A DNA stretch of 38,252 bases, taken from NCBI GenBank assembly GCA_905221505.1, contig CAJNDL010000021.1, positions 1 through 38,252 on the forward strand. Reading direction: 5' to 3'. The notes under the pieces were generated by a model. The model searched no databases, was not told the DNA's origin, and was given only the letters and a program-made list of their open reading frames with translations. The stretch's first letter is position 1. The number at the start of each line of letters is the position of its first letter. The position numbers were made by a program, and so were the translations under genes. The DNA is from a bacterium (lineage in GTDB: Bacteria; Bacillota; Bacilli; Lactobacillales; Streptococcaceae). This document shows, in pieces, positions 23,913-32,795 of the stretch.

Positions 23913-25799
23913 TTATAGACGGAAACCAGCGTAATTTTTCGCTACTTCAATTACACGATAAACATCCAAATTAGATTGAAATAGCAGTTCGTGCCCACGG
24001 ATATAATTCAACACATTTCTCCATTCATCTTGAGCTTGCCTTGTTTTTCCAGTTGCTTGAAGATATAAAGCCTTCGCCATCTTAACAACATATTCACGAT
24101 GATAACTGAGCTGTTTCCATTCATCCTTTTGACTATTCACTAATTTAGAAATATTTTCCTCAATAATTGGCAAAAAATTATCAGCTAGATTGTAAGCTAT
24201 ATAATAATGATTCGCTAAAACATCATTTTGACGACTGCCAATTGCATTAAAATAATCACATGAGGAATAACTAGATAATTTTTCTAAATATTCAACAACA
24301 GACTGCCAATTTTCCCCATACAAAGCAGAAAAGTATTCTTCAATCAATTCTTCATAACTTCTTGTCTTCTTCCAGAGCATTTGCCCCATAACATAATTAG
24401 GAAAATTATGAGGGAATCCTGCACGTAATTCTTGACACGAAATGTAACCGTTCAAATGTAGGTTAGAAAGATAAGATACATCTCTGTAAATAGTTTGACT
24501 AATTTTCATATATCCTAAATCACCATAATGAGCACGCCCTAAAGGATAGTCATATACGAAACTATCTCCTTTAAATGTTTTTTGCCACTCAAAAAGATAA
24601 GATAAATTTTCCTCAAGAGAATTCGGAAGTATAATTTTATTACGCATATAAGGTTTAGGCGCAGGTATGGAATTGTCAAAATCTACATCTGCATAACTCA
24701 TTTCGAATGTTCTTGTAATAGGTGCAAACATCATGGTAAAGCGTTCAGGATTATCTAATTTTTCTTTCTGAGGCGCCCATAACAACTCATGATAAAGTAG
24801 GAAACAAATCTTTGTATCTAATCCCTCACTCGTTAAAGCCCTATCCAATTGATTGAGAATACGAATATACTGATCCGAAACCAATTCTTGTCTACAGTTT
24901 TCGCATTCACAAATATTATTACGAGCATCCGACAACCATACATGTAAGTAATTCACATCCGGTCTTTTCTTGGCATAATCTGTAATAATTTCTACCATCT
25001 TATCCGCCACATCTGAATTTGAAAAATCCAGACTGGTTAAAATTGGAGCCGTATTAAACAATTCTCGTTTCCCGTTTATTTCAGCGACATACGGTTTCTT
25101 CTCCTCTGAAATACTAAGACCTGATTCCCAGCCAAATTTTGAAGAGTAGCCTAAAACCTCACCTGTCCATCCATGACCAACACGATGATGAATAAGACCT
25201 CTTTTTTGCAATTCTTTATCCAACCTATCACTCAATTCTTGTACTAATTCATTTGAGAATTTTTCTTTATTTAGGTATGGATTAAACTCATGTTCATACC
25301 AACGTTTCAAAAAAGAATAGGGATTTTCAAACTGAATGAAAAAACTGTTCATCCCAATCTTAGGTAGCCAATCAATGAAATCTAGTATATTTTCAAATGA
25401 ATCTGCTCCCTCTATACATACTCCCCTATGATAGTAACTGGCTGTTTCATCTATAGATAGCTCTTTATCTAAAAAATCTTCAAATCTTAACTCTGGAATA
25501 AAGTCATGTCCGCGCCCTGGTCTAGTATACACAACACCAAATTCATGAAACATTCGGTAAATTCCAATAAGTAAACCTACAATTGTATTGGACTCAATTC
25601 TCCCCTTACCCTTATCCAGTAAAATCAAAACATGGTCTTTTACATCTTCTTCATTGATTAATCCTACAAAAATATCCGCTTCCTTCTCCTCGACAAGTTC
25701 TATATCGGTATTAAATACCTGATTCATATAGTATCTTAATTCCTCTAAGGCGAAGCTAGAATAAGCATTTTTCTGCTGATCAAATACTCTGATAACCAT
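23913..25799 (-). CDS. DUF4838-family glycosidase-like protein, cytoplasmic
   Basis: This 628-residue protein has no signal peptide or membrane segment. The N-terminal part (about 1-110) resembles the small alpha/beta domain that precedes GH20-like barrels. The middle shows the DUF4838 pattern: HVWLSDARNN, then Cys297, Cys299 and Cys302 (CECENC), SDQYIRILNQLDRAL and CFLLYHELLWAPQ. I recall some DUF4838 proteins being shown to be endo-beta-N-acetylglucosaminidases (GH163). The catalytic residues here are not fixed. I chose ATG 25799, with GGAGGGG upstream and one base after the EIIC stop; the longer frame would run into EIIC. Position between PTS genes suggests that it acts on an imported, perhaps phosphorylated, glycan. 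Confidence 0.75.
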   Translation of the reverse strand: MVIRVFDQQKNAYSSFALEELRYYMNQVFNTDIELVEEKEADIFVGLINEEDVKDHVLILLDKGKGRIESNTIVGLLIGIYRMFHEFGVVYTRPGRGHDFIPELRFEDFLDKELSIDETASYYHRGVCIEGADSFENILDFIDWLPKIGMNSFFIQFENPYSFLKRWYEHEFNPYLNKEKFSNELVQELSDRLDKELQKRGLIHHRVGHGWTGEVLGYSSKFGWESGLSISEEKKPYVAEINGKRELFNTAPILTSLDFSNSDVADKMVEIITDYAKKRPDVNYLHVWLSDARNNICECENCRQELVSDQYIRILNQLDRALTSEGLDTKICFLLYHELLWAPQKEKLDNPERFTMMFAPITRTFEMSYADVDFDNSIPAPKPYMRNKIILPNSLEENLSYLFEWQKTFKGDSFVYDYPLGRAHYGDLGYMKISQTIYRDVSYLSNLHLNGYISCQELRAGFPHNFPNYVMGQMLWKKTRSYEELIEEYFSALYGENWQSVVEYLEKLSSYSSCDYFNAIGSRQNDVLANHYYIAYNLADNFLPIIEENISKLVNSQKDEWKQLSYHREYVVKMAKALYLQATGKTRQAQDEWRNVLNYIRGHELLFQSNLDVYRVIEVAKNYAGFRL

Positions 25800-25800
25800 C

Positions 25801-27126
25801 TTATTCCCCTCCAACAGTAGCTTTTTCTTTTTCAAAATTGCGTTTATCTGCAATTTTGAAGAATGGATAATAAATTGCTACAGAAACCAAAATTAAAACA
25901 ACTTGTAATATAGCTCCTTGCCAACTAGCCCCTGTCGCAAGGAATCCTCCTATGATCGGTGGCATTGTCCACGGAAGGATTACACCTGTTGTATAAGGTA
26001 CTAAGCCTACAGCCATTGATACATAGGTAATTAAGGCATTGATTGTAGGAGTAGCAATAAACGGAATCAGCATAATAGGATTTAAAACCGTTGGAAACGT
26101 AAATAGAATAGCTGTATTGATATTAAAGATAGACGGTATAATAGCTAGCTTACCTAATGTTTTATTAGTACGACTCTTACTAAATAAGAAGAGACAAATC
26201 GCAAGACCAATAGTCGCTCCACCGCCACCGATAAATACAAATAAATCTTTAAATGGTAATGTAATAATGTGTTGTAGTGTTTGTCCTGCAGCCACAGCTT
26301 CTTGGTTTTCTGTAGTAAATTGTAACCAAACTGGATCTACAAAAGCATTTAAAACTTGTCCCCCGTTAACTCCACAGAACCAAAAGAATGAGTTTACAAT
26401 AACACATAAAATCATACCTGGAAGTGTTCCTGCAATTATCTTAAGCGGCGTTCCAACAATTGCACCTAAAAGTCCGTTGAGACCTCCTGCAACTCCTGCT
26501 GCTTCCAGACCTTTTAAGACCAAGGCCCACAAAACAAAAGTAGTAAAACCAGGTAAAAGAGCCGAAAATGATTTACTGACCACATCTGGGACACCATTTG
26601 GCATTTTTATCGTAATTCCGCGCTGGATAAAAATACGATAAATCTCTGCTGTAACCAATCCAATGGTAATCGCCATAAACAAAGAAGACGCATTCAGGCT
26701 AGAAAATGGTATTGCTCCGCCAAATAACTGCTTGACCTGCTCCCCATTTTTATCATAAACCATACTTGAAAAACGAGGGGCCATCAATACAAAACTGGAT
26801 AAGGCTATGATCCCTGCAGACGGACCATCTGTCCCATATCCCTCCGACAACCTGTAAGCAATACCGAAACAAGCTACCAAGGAGATAATCGCTACTGTTG
26901 ACTGATTCATAGTCGTCAAGATACTCAGCAATCCAACACTATTTAGCCAATTTGTAAAAGCCTCTTGAGGCCAGCTGATTAGAATAAGAAACAAGGAACC
27001 AACTAAAATCAAAGGCATTGCCATCATAAATCCTTCACGAATAGCTTTCAAATGCCGTTGGTTTCCAACTTTTTCACCAAACGGAGCGACTTTCGTTTCT
27101 AAAAACGCTAAAATATTGTTCATCAT
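25801..27126 (-). CDS. PTS cellobiose/lactose-type EIIC permease
   Basis: This 441-residue EIIC has the family N-terminus LETKVAPFGEKVGNQRHLKAIREGFMM, the loop FCGVNGGQVLNAF and the FTFPTVLNPIMLIPFIATPTINA stretch of CelB proteins. About ten membrane segments are expected. It has no IIB or IIA domain and ends just after the last helix, so it needs partners. The neighbouring IIA (23401) and the IIB half of lacE are candidates. It is the first gene of the operon, behind a promoter with a probable ROK operator and cre site. The start could be ATG 27126 or the next codon; GGAG fits either. Confidence 0.93.
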   Translation of the reverse strand: MMNNILAFLETKVAPFGEKVGNQRHLKAIREGFMMAMPLILVGSLFLILISWPQEAFTNWLNSVGLLSILTTMNQSTVAIISLVACFGIAYRLSEGYGTDGPSAGIIALSSFVLMAPRFSSMVYDKNGEQVKQLFGGAIPFSSLNASSLFMAITIGLVTAEIYRIFIQRGITIKMPNGVPDVVSKSFSALLPGFTTFVLWALVLKGLEAAGVAGGLNGLLGAIVGTPLKIIAGTLPGMILCVIVNSFFWFCGVNGGQVLNAFVDPVWLQFTTENQEAVAAGQTLQHIITLPFKDLFVFIGGGGATIGLAICLFLFSKSRTNKTLGKLAIIPSIFNINTAILFTFPTVLNPIMLIPFIATPTINALITYVSMAVGLVPYTTGVILPWTMPPIIGGFLATGASWQGAILQVVLILVSVAIYYPFFKIADKRNFEKEKATVGGE

Positions 27127-27157
27127 CGGAACTCCTTTTTTTATTTTTTATAAATTA

Positions 27158-27186
27158 AATATATCACTAAAAGAAAGCGTTGTCAA
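27158..27186 (-). promoter_or_regulatory. PTS operon promoter
   Basis: On the - strand a consensus TTGACA (27181-27186) is followed after 17 bases by TATATT (27158-27163), with TGA before the -10 as an extended element. The EIIC start is about 32 bases beyond. Confidence 0.85.
27171..27185. promoter_or_regulatory. Candidate cre site (CcpA)
   Basis: AAGAAAGCGTTGTCA matches the WTGNAANCGNWNNCA consensus at every fixed position except the second (A for T). It overlaps the -35 and the spacer of the PTS promoter, where CcpA would block transcription. This is a pattern match only. Confidence 0.65.
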
Positions 27187-27200
27187 CATATTTTATGTTG
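27184..27200. promoter_or_regulatory. Palindromic candidate operator for the ROK repressor
   Basis: CAACATA-TTT-TATGTTG is a perfect 7-bp inverted repeat with a 3-base centre. It shares three bases with the -35 of the PTS promoter and lies about 90 bases from the ROK gene. Size and AT-richness fit NagC/XylR-type operators. Binding is inferred. Confidence 0.6.
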
Positions 27201-27290
27201 TTTTCACAATATTTTTTTCTTTGTATAGAATAATAATTTTAATTGATTTTTTCTTATGTTTAATATAAAATAAACCAAAGGAGGAAACAA

Positions 27291-28514
27291 ATGATTACAA
27301 AACAATCAGCCTTTTTACAAAATAGAGCCACCATACTGGAATTTCTATATCGAAATCCAGCAACATCCCGTACAGATATTGTTAATGAAACAGGACTTAC
27401 TCCAGCAACAACGACTAACATCATAAAAGAGCTAAGCGAACAATCCCTCATATACGAAACTGGTGATGAATTTAGCGAGTTTTCCGGATCTGGAAGACGT
27501 AGAAAAACTATTTCTATTACAGATAATATCCCATCTGTTGTTGGAGGTATTGAAATAAACGTCTTAGGTATCTTTCTCAGTCTATGTGACTTACAAGGGA
27601 AAACTATTTTCGAAACAGAAATTTTGAATGAACATTATCCTATTTCAGAAATCAATTCCACCATTACCAATATGATAAAAACAGCTATAGAGTACGTCCC
27701 TTTGGAAACAAAATTACTTGGATTTGGCTTATCGATACCTGGACATTATAACAAAGACTCCGGAAGCATCATTACAAACAACCCCATATGGGAATCTTTT
27801 AACTTATTAAATATAATTAAAGATTTCAATTTTCCTTTTATTGTAAAAAATAATATTGATTGTATGGCTATAGGGCAATATCTTTTTAATCCACACAATA
27901 CCCCCGATAATTTTATTTTCCTACACGCTGGATTAGGTATTTACACTTCCTTTTTCACAAAAGAAAAAATAGGAGCCTCTAAAAATCCTTATATCGGAGA
28001 AATTGGACACACCATTGTCGAATTGAATGGACAATATTGTGAATGCGGAAAAAAAGGTTGTTTACAAACATATATTTCTGATGCTTGGTTAATCAAACAC
28101 GCCCAATTATTATTTAAAAATTCCCAACTAACTGTACTAAAAAGCCTTGTAAAGACTGAAAAAGACATTCATTTAGACACCCTTTTAACGGCTTATAATT
28201 TAGGCGACTCTGCTTTACGTCAACAAATTGATAAAGGAGTTAATTTATTAGCCACTTCTATTGCAAATCTTCTCCTCATCAATCCTGCTGATAAAATCTA
28301 TATCAATAGTCAATTGCTTAACTATCAACCTTTCACTCATGAAGTCAGGGATAAAATTCAAGATCAGCTCCACTTCGTTCCTTTTACTCGTAATATAGAA
28401 ATTGAAATTTTACCTTACAACAAACATCGTGGAAGTATAGGAGCTTGTGCATTAGCTATCGTCGCTTTTTTCATAGAACATAGCAATGTTTTACAAGATA
28501 TTATTTCACCTTAA
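27291..28514 (+). CDS. ROK-family transcriptional repressor (NagC/XylR type)
   Basis: This 407-residue regulator has an N-terminal winged helix-turn-helix (about 8-62: LEFLYRNPATSRTDIVNETGLTPATTTNIIKEL) joined to a sugar-kinase-like ROK domain (about 85-395). The zinc site is intact in EIGHTIVELNGQYCECGKKGC, and GFGLSIPGHYNKDSG fits the family. AAAGGAGG precedes ATG 27291. It is divergent from the PTS operon across 164 bases with a palindrome in the operon promoter, so it most likely represses that operon until the sugar or its phosphate binds. Which sugar is unknown. Confidence 0.93.
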   Translation: MITKQSAFLQNRATILEFLYRNPATSRTDIVNETGLTPATTTNIIKELSEQSLIYETGDEFSEFSGSGRRRKTISITDNIPSVVGGIEINVLGIFLSLCDLQGKTIFETEILNEHYPISEINSTITNMIKTAIEYVPLETKLLGFGLSIPGHYNKDSGSIITNNPIWESFNLLNIIKDFNFPFIVKNNIDCMAIGQYLFNPHNTPDNFIFLHAGLGIYTSFFTKEKIGASKNPYIGEIGHTIVELNGQYCECGKKGCLQTYISDAWLIKHAQLLFKNSQLTVLKSLVKTEKDIHLDTLLTAYNLGDSALRQQIDKGVNLLATSIANLLLINPADKIYINSQLLNYQPFTHEVRDKIQDQLHFVPFTRNIEIEILPYNKHRGSIGACALAIVAFFIEHSNVLQDIISP

Positions 28515-28567
28515 TATATATTAGGAATCTATACACCTGTTTAAAACAACTGCAATCTGTAGTAAAT

Positions 28568-28885
28568 ATGAACAAACAACCTCCCTTAAGTTTATGCGAA
28601 TCCTTGTACTCATTTGAGAATCTCACCGTTTTAGTAGTCCCTATTGAGTATGTGTTAGAAATGAAGATGATTAGTATCAGGGAGCAGGGTTTAAAATACA
28701 TTGGTGCAATTATAAAATACAAAAACTTTCATTCACTATTCAACACCTTTACATATTTGAAAGATATGGGATTCGACACTATCGACCTCTCTATTCTCTT
28801 AGAAGGTTTTAGTTATGCCTATGGCGTGGATTGGTTAGAAAGATTTTTTAAAGAAAATCAAGATAAACTTCGAGAATTTTATTAA
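28568..28885 (+). pseudogene. C-terminal remnant of a nucleotidyltransferase-like protein
   Basis: The 105-residue frame contains VVPIEYVLEMKMISIREQGLKYIGAI, which resembles the C-terminal half of DUF6036/AbiEii-type nucleotidyltransferases (VPSPEYLLAMKL-x-A-x-R...KD-x-x-DI). The catalytic GS...D part is absent. No ribosome-binding site precedes ATG 28568, and the 53 bases upstream carry no sign of the missing half. I read it as a decayed gene fragment left by deletion. It could still be an orphan small protein; the family match is by eye. Confidence 0.45.
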
Positions 28886-28896
28886 CAGTATCAAAT

Positions 28897-28931
28897 AAGA
28901 TAATTGCCAATTAGCGAGTCATCTTGTTTTT
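28897..28931 (+). terminator. Possible terminator after the remnant gene
   Basis: AAGAT (28897-28901) pairs with ATCTT (28921-28925), with a possible inner TTGC/GCGA stem, and GTTTTT follows. The stretch 28932-29092 beyond it holds no convincing gene: one frame from 28996 runs straight through the pflB terminator. Confidence 0.4.
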
Positions 28932-29092
28932 ATGATAGAATGAAATAAAATCTGAATAAATTGATTAGGGAATTCAAGTCAATTTCTAGCACTGCTTGAG
29001 AAGTTACAGCATACTATTCCAGATTCAAATCACATTCCTTCCCCAAAACATGCCTTATTGCGCCGAAGGAAATGCTCACACTATCCCAACTC

Positions 29093-29122
29093 AAAAACCC
29101 TCAGTCGATTTGACCGAGGGTT
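29093..29122 (-). terminator. pflB terminator
   Basis: On the - strand ACCCTCGGTC pairs with GACTGAGGGT (about 29098-29121) apart from one mismatch. A short loop closes it and TTTTTG follows. It lies about 25 bases after the pflB stop codon. Confidence 0.9.
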
Positions 29123-29146
29123 CCTTTTCATTATTTAAGAACTTGA

Positions 29147-31462
29147 TTAGCTCAATGCGTCATCCATTGAAAGAACTTCGTGGAAGACACGTTGTGTCAA
29201 TTCAGTTTTTTGTTCTGGAGTGAGGTATTTAGTGTTTACACAGTATCCAGAGATACGTACGATAACGTCTTCACCTGACATGATCTTTTCGTAAACATCG
29301 TTCAAGTCCATAACGTTCAAGTTAACGTGTTGTCCACCGTTTTCGAAGTAACCATCAAGGATTGTTACCAAGTTAGCAACTTGTTCGTCACGAGTTTTAC
29401 CAAGAGCGCGAGGTGAAACTTGAGTTGTCAATGAGATACCATCAGCTGCATAACTAAAGTCAAGGCTAGAAAGTGAGTTCAAGTTTTGCAACCATCCACC
29501 TTTAGCTTTGTTAGATGGGTTAGCACCTGGTGAGAAGAATTCAAGTTTAGACAAGTTCACAGAACCATCTTCGTTGAGGTATACACCTTTGTGGACTGGT
29601 GAGTTACCAGTTTGTTTAGAGTAAGCAACGTTAGATGTGATTGTCAAAAGTGATACTGTAGCTTCTGCGTCTTTGTAAAGTTTGTGGCTACGTAGACGAG
29701 TTGTGTAAGCTTCAATCAACCATTCTGCCAATTCGTTTGAACGTGGGTCATCTTCACCCCAACGTGGGTATTCACCGATTGTTTCGTAATCGTAGATGTA
29801 GCCATTTTCGTCACGGATTGGTTTAACCGTAGCGTATTTGATAGCTGACAATGTATCAACAGTGTTAGCAAATCCACAGATACCAAATCCCATGTTGGCA
29901 CGTTGTTTAGTTGGCAAGAAGGCCATTTGAACAGCTTCGTAGTTGTACTTATCAGTCATGTAGTGGATGATGTTCAAAGCATCTACGTAAGTGTCAGTCA
30001 ACCAGTCAAGAGATTTTTCAAAGTTTTCTTTAACTGATTCGAATTCAAGAACTTCGTCACGGATTGGTTCGATGTCAAATACTTTGTAGTCTTTGTGAAC
30101 ATCGTCGTAACCACCGTTCAAACCAGTAAGAAGGGCTTTCAATACATTTACACGCGCACCGAAGTACTGGATGTTGTGGCGTTGTTCTTCATTTTCTGGG
30201 TCAAGTGGAGACACACAGCATGAAATACAGCTCATTTCACCATATCCGTCTTTAGCCATTGTTGTTACACCTTCGTATTGGATAGAAGAGTGTTTGTGGC
30301 TCATGTGCATACAGTAGCGACGGAAGTTGTATGGCAATTTGTCAGTCCAAAGAACTGTCAAGTTTGGTTCTGGAGAGTTACCGATATTGTCAAGAGTGTT
30401 CAAGAAACGGTAGTCCATCTTAGTAACACGGTGACGACCGTCGTTACCCATACCAGCCATAGAAGTTGTGATGAAAGTTGGGTCACCTGAGTACAATTGG
30501 TCATAAGCTTTTGTACGAGCAAATTTAACTGTACGAAGTTTCATAACGAAATCATCAACGAATTCTTGGATTTCTGATTCAGTAAATGTACCACGAGCAA
30601 GGTCACGTTCTGCAAAGATGTCCAATACGATTGGCACACGTCCTAGAGATGTAGCAGCACCGTTGATAACACGGCAGACAGACATGAAGGCGATGTTAAC
30701 CCATTGGATTGCTTCTTTAACGTTCATCGCTGGTTTGCGAACGTCAACTCCGTAAAGGTCACCCAAGCGAACAACTTGTTGCAATGCTTGGTATTGAAGG
30801 TTGATTTCTTCACGAAGACGGATTGTTTCTTCATCGATTTCTTCGATTGCATTCCAGTCATTTACTTTTTCTTGCATCAAGTAGTCTGCACCGTAAAGAG
30901 CAAGACGTGCGTAAACACCGATGATACGTCCGCGTGAGTATGCATCTGGAAGACCAGTTACAGTGTGTGCGTGACGAGCGCGACGAATGTTTGAAGTGTA
31001 AGCGCGGAAGATACCGTCGTTAACTGTTGTTACGTATTTAGTAAAGATTTCGTGAACAGCTGGATCTGGTTCGTATCCATTTTCTTTCAAAGTAGTTTCA
31101 GCCATACGGATACCACCTTTTGGCATGAAGTTCAATTTGAAGAGTTCGTCATTTTGGATACCAAAGATAACTTCGTTTTCTTTGTCGATAAATCCTGCTG
31201 GAATATCAGCAATAGATGTTGGACGAGTGTCCATTGGGAAACGAGTTTCTTCGTAGTGAGCCTTAGTTTCTTCTACAATTTTTTTGATGTGAAGTGAACG
31301 TTCTGTTGGTCCTGCAAGGAAACTTTCGTCTCCATCGTAAGGTGTGTAGTTAGCTTGTACGAAACGTGATACACTTGCTTTTTCTTTCCAATCTACGCCT
31401 TTGAAGCCTTCCCAAGCTTTGTCAAAAATATCTTGTGCTTCAACAACTGTCTTAACAACCAT
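29147..31462 (-). CDS. pflB: Pyruvate formate-lyase
   Basis: This 771-residue glycyl-radical enzyme splits pyruvate with CoA into acetyl-CoA and formate in mixed-acid fermentation. The active-site pair is Cys415-Cys416 (CISCCVSP). The radical-bearing residue is Gly739 in ISGYCVN near the C-terminus, activated by PFL-activating enzyme, which is not in this window. The N-terminal PFL domain and C-terminal Gly-radical domain are complete. I chose ATG 31462 with GAGGAC just before it; the frame runs 12 codons further to an ATG with no good site. Codon use is strongly biased, as expected for a highly expressed gene. It is a single gene with its own promoter and terminator. Confidence 0.98.
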   Translation of the reverse strand: MVVKTVVEAQDIFDKAWEGFKGVDWKEKASVSRFVQANYTPYDGDESFLAGPTERSLHIKKIVEETKAHYEETRFPMDTRPTSIADIPAGFIDKENEVIFGIQNDELFKLNFMPKGGIRMAETTLKENGYEPDPAVHEIFTKYVTTVNDGIFRAYTSNIRRARHAHTVTGLPDAYSRGRIIGVYARLALYGADYLMQEKVNDWNAIEEIDEETIRLREEINLQYQALQQVVRLGDLYGVDVRKPAMNVKEAIQWVNIAFMSVCRVINGAATSLGRVPIVLDIFAERDLARGTFTESEIQEFVDDFVMKLRTVKFARTKAYDQLYSGDPTFITTSMAGMGNDGRHRVTKMDYRFLNTLDNIGNSPEPNLTVLWTDKLPYNFRRYCMHMSHKHSSIQYEGVTTMAKDGYGEMSCISCCVSPLDPENEEQRHNIQYFGARVNVLKALLTGLNGGYDDVHKDYKVFDIEPIRDEVLEFESVKENFEKSLDWLTDTYVDALNIIHYMTDKYNYEAVQMAFLPTKQRANMGFGICGFANTVDTLSAIKYATVKPIRDENGYIYDYETIGEYPRWGEDDPRSNELAEWLIEAYTTRLRSHKLYKDAEATVSLLTITSNVAYSKQTGNSPVHKGVYLNEDGSVNLSKLEFFSPGANPSNKAKGGWLQNLNSLSSLDFSYAADGISLTTQVSPRALGKTRDEQVANLVTILDGYFENGGQHVNLNVMDLNDVYEKIMSGEDVIVRISGYCVNTKYLTPEQKTELTQRVFHEVLSMDDALS

Positions 31463-31517
31463 GTTAATGTCCTCTTTTTTCTTTCTAGTAACATCCATCT
31501 GTTACATTCATGAGACA

Positions 31518-31547
31518 AGTATACCATACAGTAACCGATTTCAACAA
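31518..31547 (-). promoter_or_regulatory. pflB promoter
   Basis: TATACT (31518-31523) on the - strand with TGG before it is an extended -10. The -35 could be TTGTTG (31542-31547) at 18 bases or TTGAAA (31539-31544) at 15. Confidence 0.65.
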
Positions 31548-31634
31548 GTGGTAAATCCCTATTTTTACACTTTCTTTTCTAAAACAGTCTATATTTTATC
31601 CCAAACTGTATTATATTTTTGAAAAAAAATAAAG

Positions 31635-31668
31635 CCTTTTTTCTTTTTTTCAGAAAAAAGGGTATAAT
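31635..31668 (+). promoter_or_regulatory. dinB promoter with inverted repeat before the -10
   Basis: TATAAT at 31663-31668 is a consensus -10. The perfect 9-bp inverted repeat CCTTTTTTC (31635-31643) / GAAAAAAGG (31653-31661) ends one base before it. It occupies the place of the -35, of which no good match is seen. The trkA promoter has the same layout. Confidence 0.55.
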
Positions 31669-31701
31669 AAAAGAAAATAAGCAGTAAAAAGGGGGCTAGC
31701 C

Positions 31702-32763
31702 ATGTTGATTTTCCCTTTATTAAATGATTTGTCAAGAAAAATCATCCATATTGACATGGATGCCTTTTTTGCTGCAGTGGAAATTAGAGATAATCCTAAA
31801 CTCAGAGGAAAACCTGTCATTATTGGAAGCGACCCCCGGCAAACAGGTGGGCGTGGTGTCGTTTCCACTTGTAGCTATGAGGCGCGAGCTTTTGGTGTCC
31901 ATTCTGCCATGAGCTCTAAAGAAGCCTATGAGCGTTGTCCCCAGGCCGTCTTTATCTCAGGGAATTATGAAAAATACAAAGCTGTGGGACTCCAGATTCG
32001 AGCTATCTTTAAACGCTATACAGATTTGATCGAACCAATGAGCATTGACGAAGCCTATTTGGATGTAACAGAAAATAAACTCGGTATCAAGTCAGCGGTC
32101 AAAATCGCTCGCCTCATTCAAGAGGATATCTGGCAAGAACTCCATCTAACTGCTTCTGCTGGCGTTTCTTACAATAAATTCTTAGCTAAAATGGCCAGCG
32201 ATTATCAAAAGCCTCATGGTCTGACGGTGATTCTGCCTGACCAGGCAGAGGATTTCCTCAAACAAATGGATATTGCTAAATTTCATGGAGTAGGAAAAAA
32301 GACGGTGGAGAGACTTCATCAAATGGGCGTTTTTACTGGCGCTGATTTGCTTGAAGTGCCTGAAGTGACCCTAATAGACCGATTTGGCAGACTGGGCTAT
32401 GACCTTTATCGAAAGGCTCGTGGTATCCACAATTCTCCTGTCAAATCCAATCGCATCCGTAAATCCATCGGGAAGGAAAAAACCTATGGAAAGATTCTCC
32501 GTGCCGAGGAAGACATCAAAAAAGAGCTGACCCTCCTATCAGAAAGAGTCGCTCTCAATCTCAGTCAACAAGAAAAAGCTGGAAAAATTGTCATTTTAAA
32601 AATCCGCTACGAGGACTTTTCAACTCTCACTAAGCGAAAAAGTCTAGCTCAAAAAACACAGGATGCTAGTCAAATAAGCCAAATAGCCCTGCAACTCTAT
32701 GAAGAGTTAAGCGAGAGAGAAAGAGGTGTCCGCCTGTTGGGGATTACCATGACTGGATTTTAA
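31702..32763 (+). CDS. dinB: DNA polymerase IV (Y-family)
   Basis: This 353-residue translesion polymerase has the catalytic acidic residues in [14 protein letters not shown] (about 14-27) and [10 protein letters not shown] (about 114-123). The steric-gate region is FFAAVE and the thumb helix-hairpin-helix is [17 protein letters not shown] (about 194-210). The C-terminal little-finger domain covers about 240-353. Length is normal, and AAGGGGG precedes ATG 31702. It lacks a recognisable C-terminal beta-clamp peptide longer than the usual short tail. It is alone on the + strand, divergent from pflB and convergent with uppP, sharing a terminator with the latter. Confidence 0.96.
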   Translation: MLIFPLLNDLSRKIIHIDMDAFFAAVEIRDNPKLRGKPVIIGSDPRQTGGRGVVSTCSYEARAFGVHSAMSSKEAYERCPQAVFISGNYEKYKAVGLQIRAIFKRYTDLIEPMSIDEAYLDVTENKLGIKSAVKIARLIQEDIWQELHLTASAGVSYNKFLAKMASDYQKPHGLTVILPDQAEDFLKQMDIAKFHGVGKKTVERLHQMGVFTGADLLEVPEVTLIDRFGRLGYDLYRKARGIHNSPVKSNRIRKSIGKEKTYGKILRAEEDIKKELTLLSERVALNLSQQEKAGKIVILKIRYEDFSTLTKRKSLAQKTQDASQISQIALQLYEELSERERGVRLLGITMTGF

Positions 32764-32794
32764 AACCTTGAAGAGTTGCCCCTTCAAGGTTTTT
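32764..32794. terminator. Bidirectional terminator between dinB and uppP
   Basis: AACCTTGAAG (32764-32773) pairs perfectly with CTTCAAGGTT (32782-32791), a 10-bp stem with an 8-base loop and TTTTT on the + side. The - strand copy ends in GGTTTTAAAA, so it can also stop uppP transcripts. It starts directly at the dinB stop codon. Confidence 0.9.
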
Positions 32795-32795
32795 C

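Noticed and set aside
28996..29223. 75-codon frame between the remnant gene and pflB
   Set aside because: It crosses the pflB terminator and runs antisense into pflB. Composition and content suggest a chance frame.
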